Part shown: in pieces, positions 5,461 through 6,599 of the stretch
Layout: each line of letters starts with the position of its first letter
How positions within the stretch are numbered: the stretch's first letter is position 1
NCBI GenBank assembly: GCA_028275295.1
Contig: JAPWUY010000108.1
Location: 1-6,599 of the forward strand
Direction: 5' to 3'
Source of the DNA: Thermodesulfobacteriota bacterium
Lineage (GTDB): Bacteria > Desulfobacterota > Desulfocorpusculales > Desulfocorpusculum
Length of the DNA stretch: 6,599 nt
The notes under the pieces: model-generated
The model's input: only the letters and a program-made list of their open reading frames with translations
Databases searched by the model: none
Told to the model about the DNA's origin: nothing
Program-made: the position numbers and the translations under genes

Positions 5461-6501
5461 ATGGGGAAAATTCGCCGGATTCTTTCGAGGGCCTTCCTGA
5501 CCCCCCTTTGGGACTGGATCCAAGTTGAGGTCACGACCCGATGCAATGCCTCTTGCCTTTATTGTCCCAGGACAGTTTATGGGAGGAAGTGGCCCCAAAG
5601 GGACCTTCCCCTTCGAGTATTTGAGAGGCTCCTCGCCGACCTTCCCCGTTGCCAGCATGTCCACCTTCAGGGTTGGGGCGAACCTTTTTTGCACCCCGAG
5701 CTTTTTGTCATGGTGAAAATGGTCAAGGAGGCTGGGTGTCGGGTGGGCACCACAACCAACGGAACCCTTATGGACAAAGAGCTATCCAGGAAGGTCGTGG
5801 AGGCAGGTTTCGATGTGGTGGCTTTTTCCCTTGCGGGCACAGGGCCTCTCAATGACAGGATCAGAAAGGGAGCCCCCGCACGCAAGGTCATGGATGGGAT
5901 CAGGAATCTCGGCCGGGCAAGAGGCAACTCGCCCCTTCCCGAAATCCACATAGCTTACATGCTTCTCACCTCTTCCTTGGAGGAGATCCGGGGGCTTCCC
6001 CAGCTTCTTCGGGGCGCCCAGGTGAGCCAGGTGGTGGTGAGCACCCTGGATTTCATTCCCCATAGCGACCTCGAGAAAGAGATGGTTCAGGCAGAAGAAG
6101 AAGGGGTCCTCTCTCTCCTAGAGGAAGTGAGTTCAGAGCTCGATTCTCAAGGGGTGCAATTGCACCACTGGCTTGGTGCATCCCGGAACATCCCGTGGCC
6201 CTGCACCGAAAACGTCTTGAGAGCTGTCGTGATAGGGGCGGATGGCAAGGTGAGCCCCTGTGTTTACACAAATATCTATGCCGATGAAGGGAAGGAGTGG
6301 AGAGGAGGGAGGGAGAAATCCCTAGAGAGGGTCTCTTTCGGCAATCTCGAGGAGAAACGTCTCATGGCCATATGGAATGACCCGGCGTACTCTGCCTTCA
6401 GAAGCTCTTTTTCCAGAGGGGCCTTGGAGAGGTTCTGCGTGGATTGTCCCAAGTTGAACGAGACCTTCAAACAAAAAGGGACTAAGAGGAGGACTCGGTG
6501 A
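5461..6501 (+). CDS. Radical SAM protein with SPASM/twitch-like C-terminal region
   Basis: The 346-residue protein has the radical SAM cluster motif C-x3-C-x2-C (Cys28, Cys32, Cys35 in [11 protein letters not shown]), a GWGEP (71-75) version of the SAM-binding GGEP motif, TTNG (98-101) and a later AFSLAGTG strand. The C-terminal part has Cys248, Cys267 in DGKVSPC, and Cys326/Cys329 in FCVDCPK, enough ligands for one auxiliary [4Fe-4S] cluster as in twitch/SPASM proteins; the full seven-cysteine SPASM set is not present. Such enzymes cleave S-adenosylmethionine to a 5'-deoxyadenosyl radical and often modify peptides, proteins or cofactors; the substrate here is unknown. The ATG at 5461 is preceded by a modest AGAGAGG site (5449-5455). 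Its TGA overlaps the GTG of the dihydrolipoamide dehydrogenase gene by 3 bases, which suggests linked expression and possibly linked function. No precursor peptide gene was seen immediately upstream. Confidence 0.9.
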   Translation: MGKIRRILSRAFLTPLWDWIQVEVTTRCNASCLYCPRTVYGRKWPQRDLPLRVFERLLADLPRCQHVHLQGWGEPFLHPELFVMVKMVKEAGCRVGTTTNGTLMDKELSRKVVEAGFDVVAFSLAGTGPLNDRIRKGAPARKVMDGIRNLGRARGNSPLPEIHIAYMLLTSSLEEIRGLPQLLRGAQVSQVVVSTLDFIPHSDLEKEMVQAEEEGVLSLLEEVSSELDSQGVQLHHWLGASRNIPWPCTENVLRAVVIGADGKVSPCVYTNIYADEGKEWRGGREKSLERVSFGNLEEKRLMAIWNDPAYSAFRSSFSRGALERFCVDCPKLNETFKQKGTKRRTR

Positions 6502-6599
6502 GAACAGTTGTCCTAGGTGGAGGGCCTGGTGGTTACGTTGCGGCAATACGGGCTGCCCAGCTCGGAGCAAAGGTCACCTTGGTGGAGAAAGAAAAAGTG
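6498..6599 (+). CDS. lpdA: Dihydrolipoamide dehydrogenase (E3), 5' part only
   Basis: Thirty-four codons are visible before the window ends. They read [19 protein letters not shown] followed by AKVTLVEKE: a beta strand, the FAD-binding GxGxxG loop, a helix and a second strand ending in the glutamate that binds the FAD ribose. The [13 protein letters not shown] form is typical of dihydrolipoamide dehydrogenase, the FAD/NAD enzyme that reoxidises lipoyl groups in 2-oxoacid dehydrogenase and glycine-cleavage complexes. Other pyridine nucleotide-disulfide oxidoreductases share the fold, and the CxxxxC redox disulfide lies beyond the window, so the call rests on the N-terminus. The GTG start (6498-6500) overlaps the TGA of the radical SAM gene in a GTGA arrangement and has GAGGAGG (6486-6492) 5 bases upstream, inside the preceding gene. 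Confidence 0.8.
   Translation, partial: MRTVVLGGGPGGYVAAIRAAQLGAKVTLVEKEKV

Overview
The window looks like a piece of a moderately GC-rich bacterial chromosome. Its dense Shine-Dalgarno sequences, heavy use of AGG/AGA arginine codons, CoA-thioester enzymes and iron-sulfur/radical-SAM proteins would suit an anaerobe, for example an uncultured Desulfobacterota or related lineage. That placement is an inference from style and gene content; no taxonomic marker is present. All convincing genes are on the + strand.

Layout. Bases 1-765 hold no gene. The first ~270 bases are a GC-rich patch of short palindromic modules in alternating orientation (BIME-like), and the rest is a probable leader with a candidate promoter and short direct repeats. 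Bases 766-3568 are a tight three-gene operon: a thiolase-fold protein without the catalytic cysteine, a second thiolase that keeps it, and a DUF35 zinc-ribbon/OB-fold protein. Bases 3569-3913 are a gene-free spacer with several inverted repeats. Bases 3914-5325 hold a two-gene unit: a small protein with two membrane helices and a DUF1848 protein with a cysteine-rich C-terminus. After a 135-base spacer with a candidate promoter comes a radical SAM protein with a SPASM/twitch-like C-terminal part (5461-6501). Its stop codon overlaps the GTG start of a dihydrolipoamide dehydrogenase gene that runs off the end of the window (6498-6599).

How the genes may work together. Thiolase-fold proteins paired with DUF35 proteins form heteromeric enzymes that make or break C-C bonds on CoA thioesters; known examples are benzoylsuccinyl-CoA thiolase BbsAB and the steroid side-chain aldolase Ltp2-ChsH2. 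Here two dissimilar thiolase-fold subunits, one apparently without the nucleophile, share an operon with one DUF35 protein, which suggests an unusual heteromeric thiolase or aldolase of unknown substrate. The radical SAM/dihydrolipoamide dehydrogenase pair looks translationally coupled and may belong to a separate operon continuing downstream. No CRISPR array, tRNA, rRNA or insertion sequence was seen.
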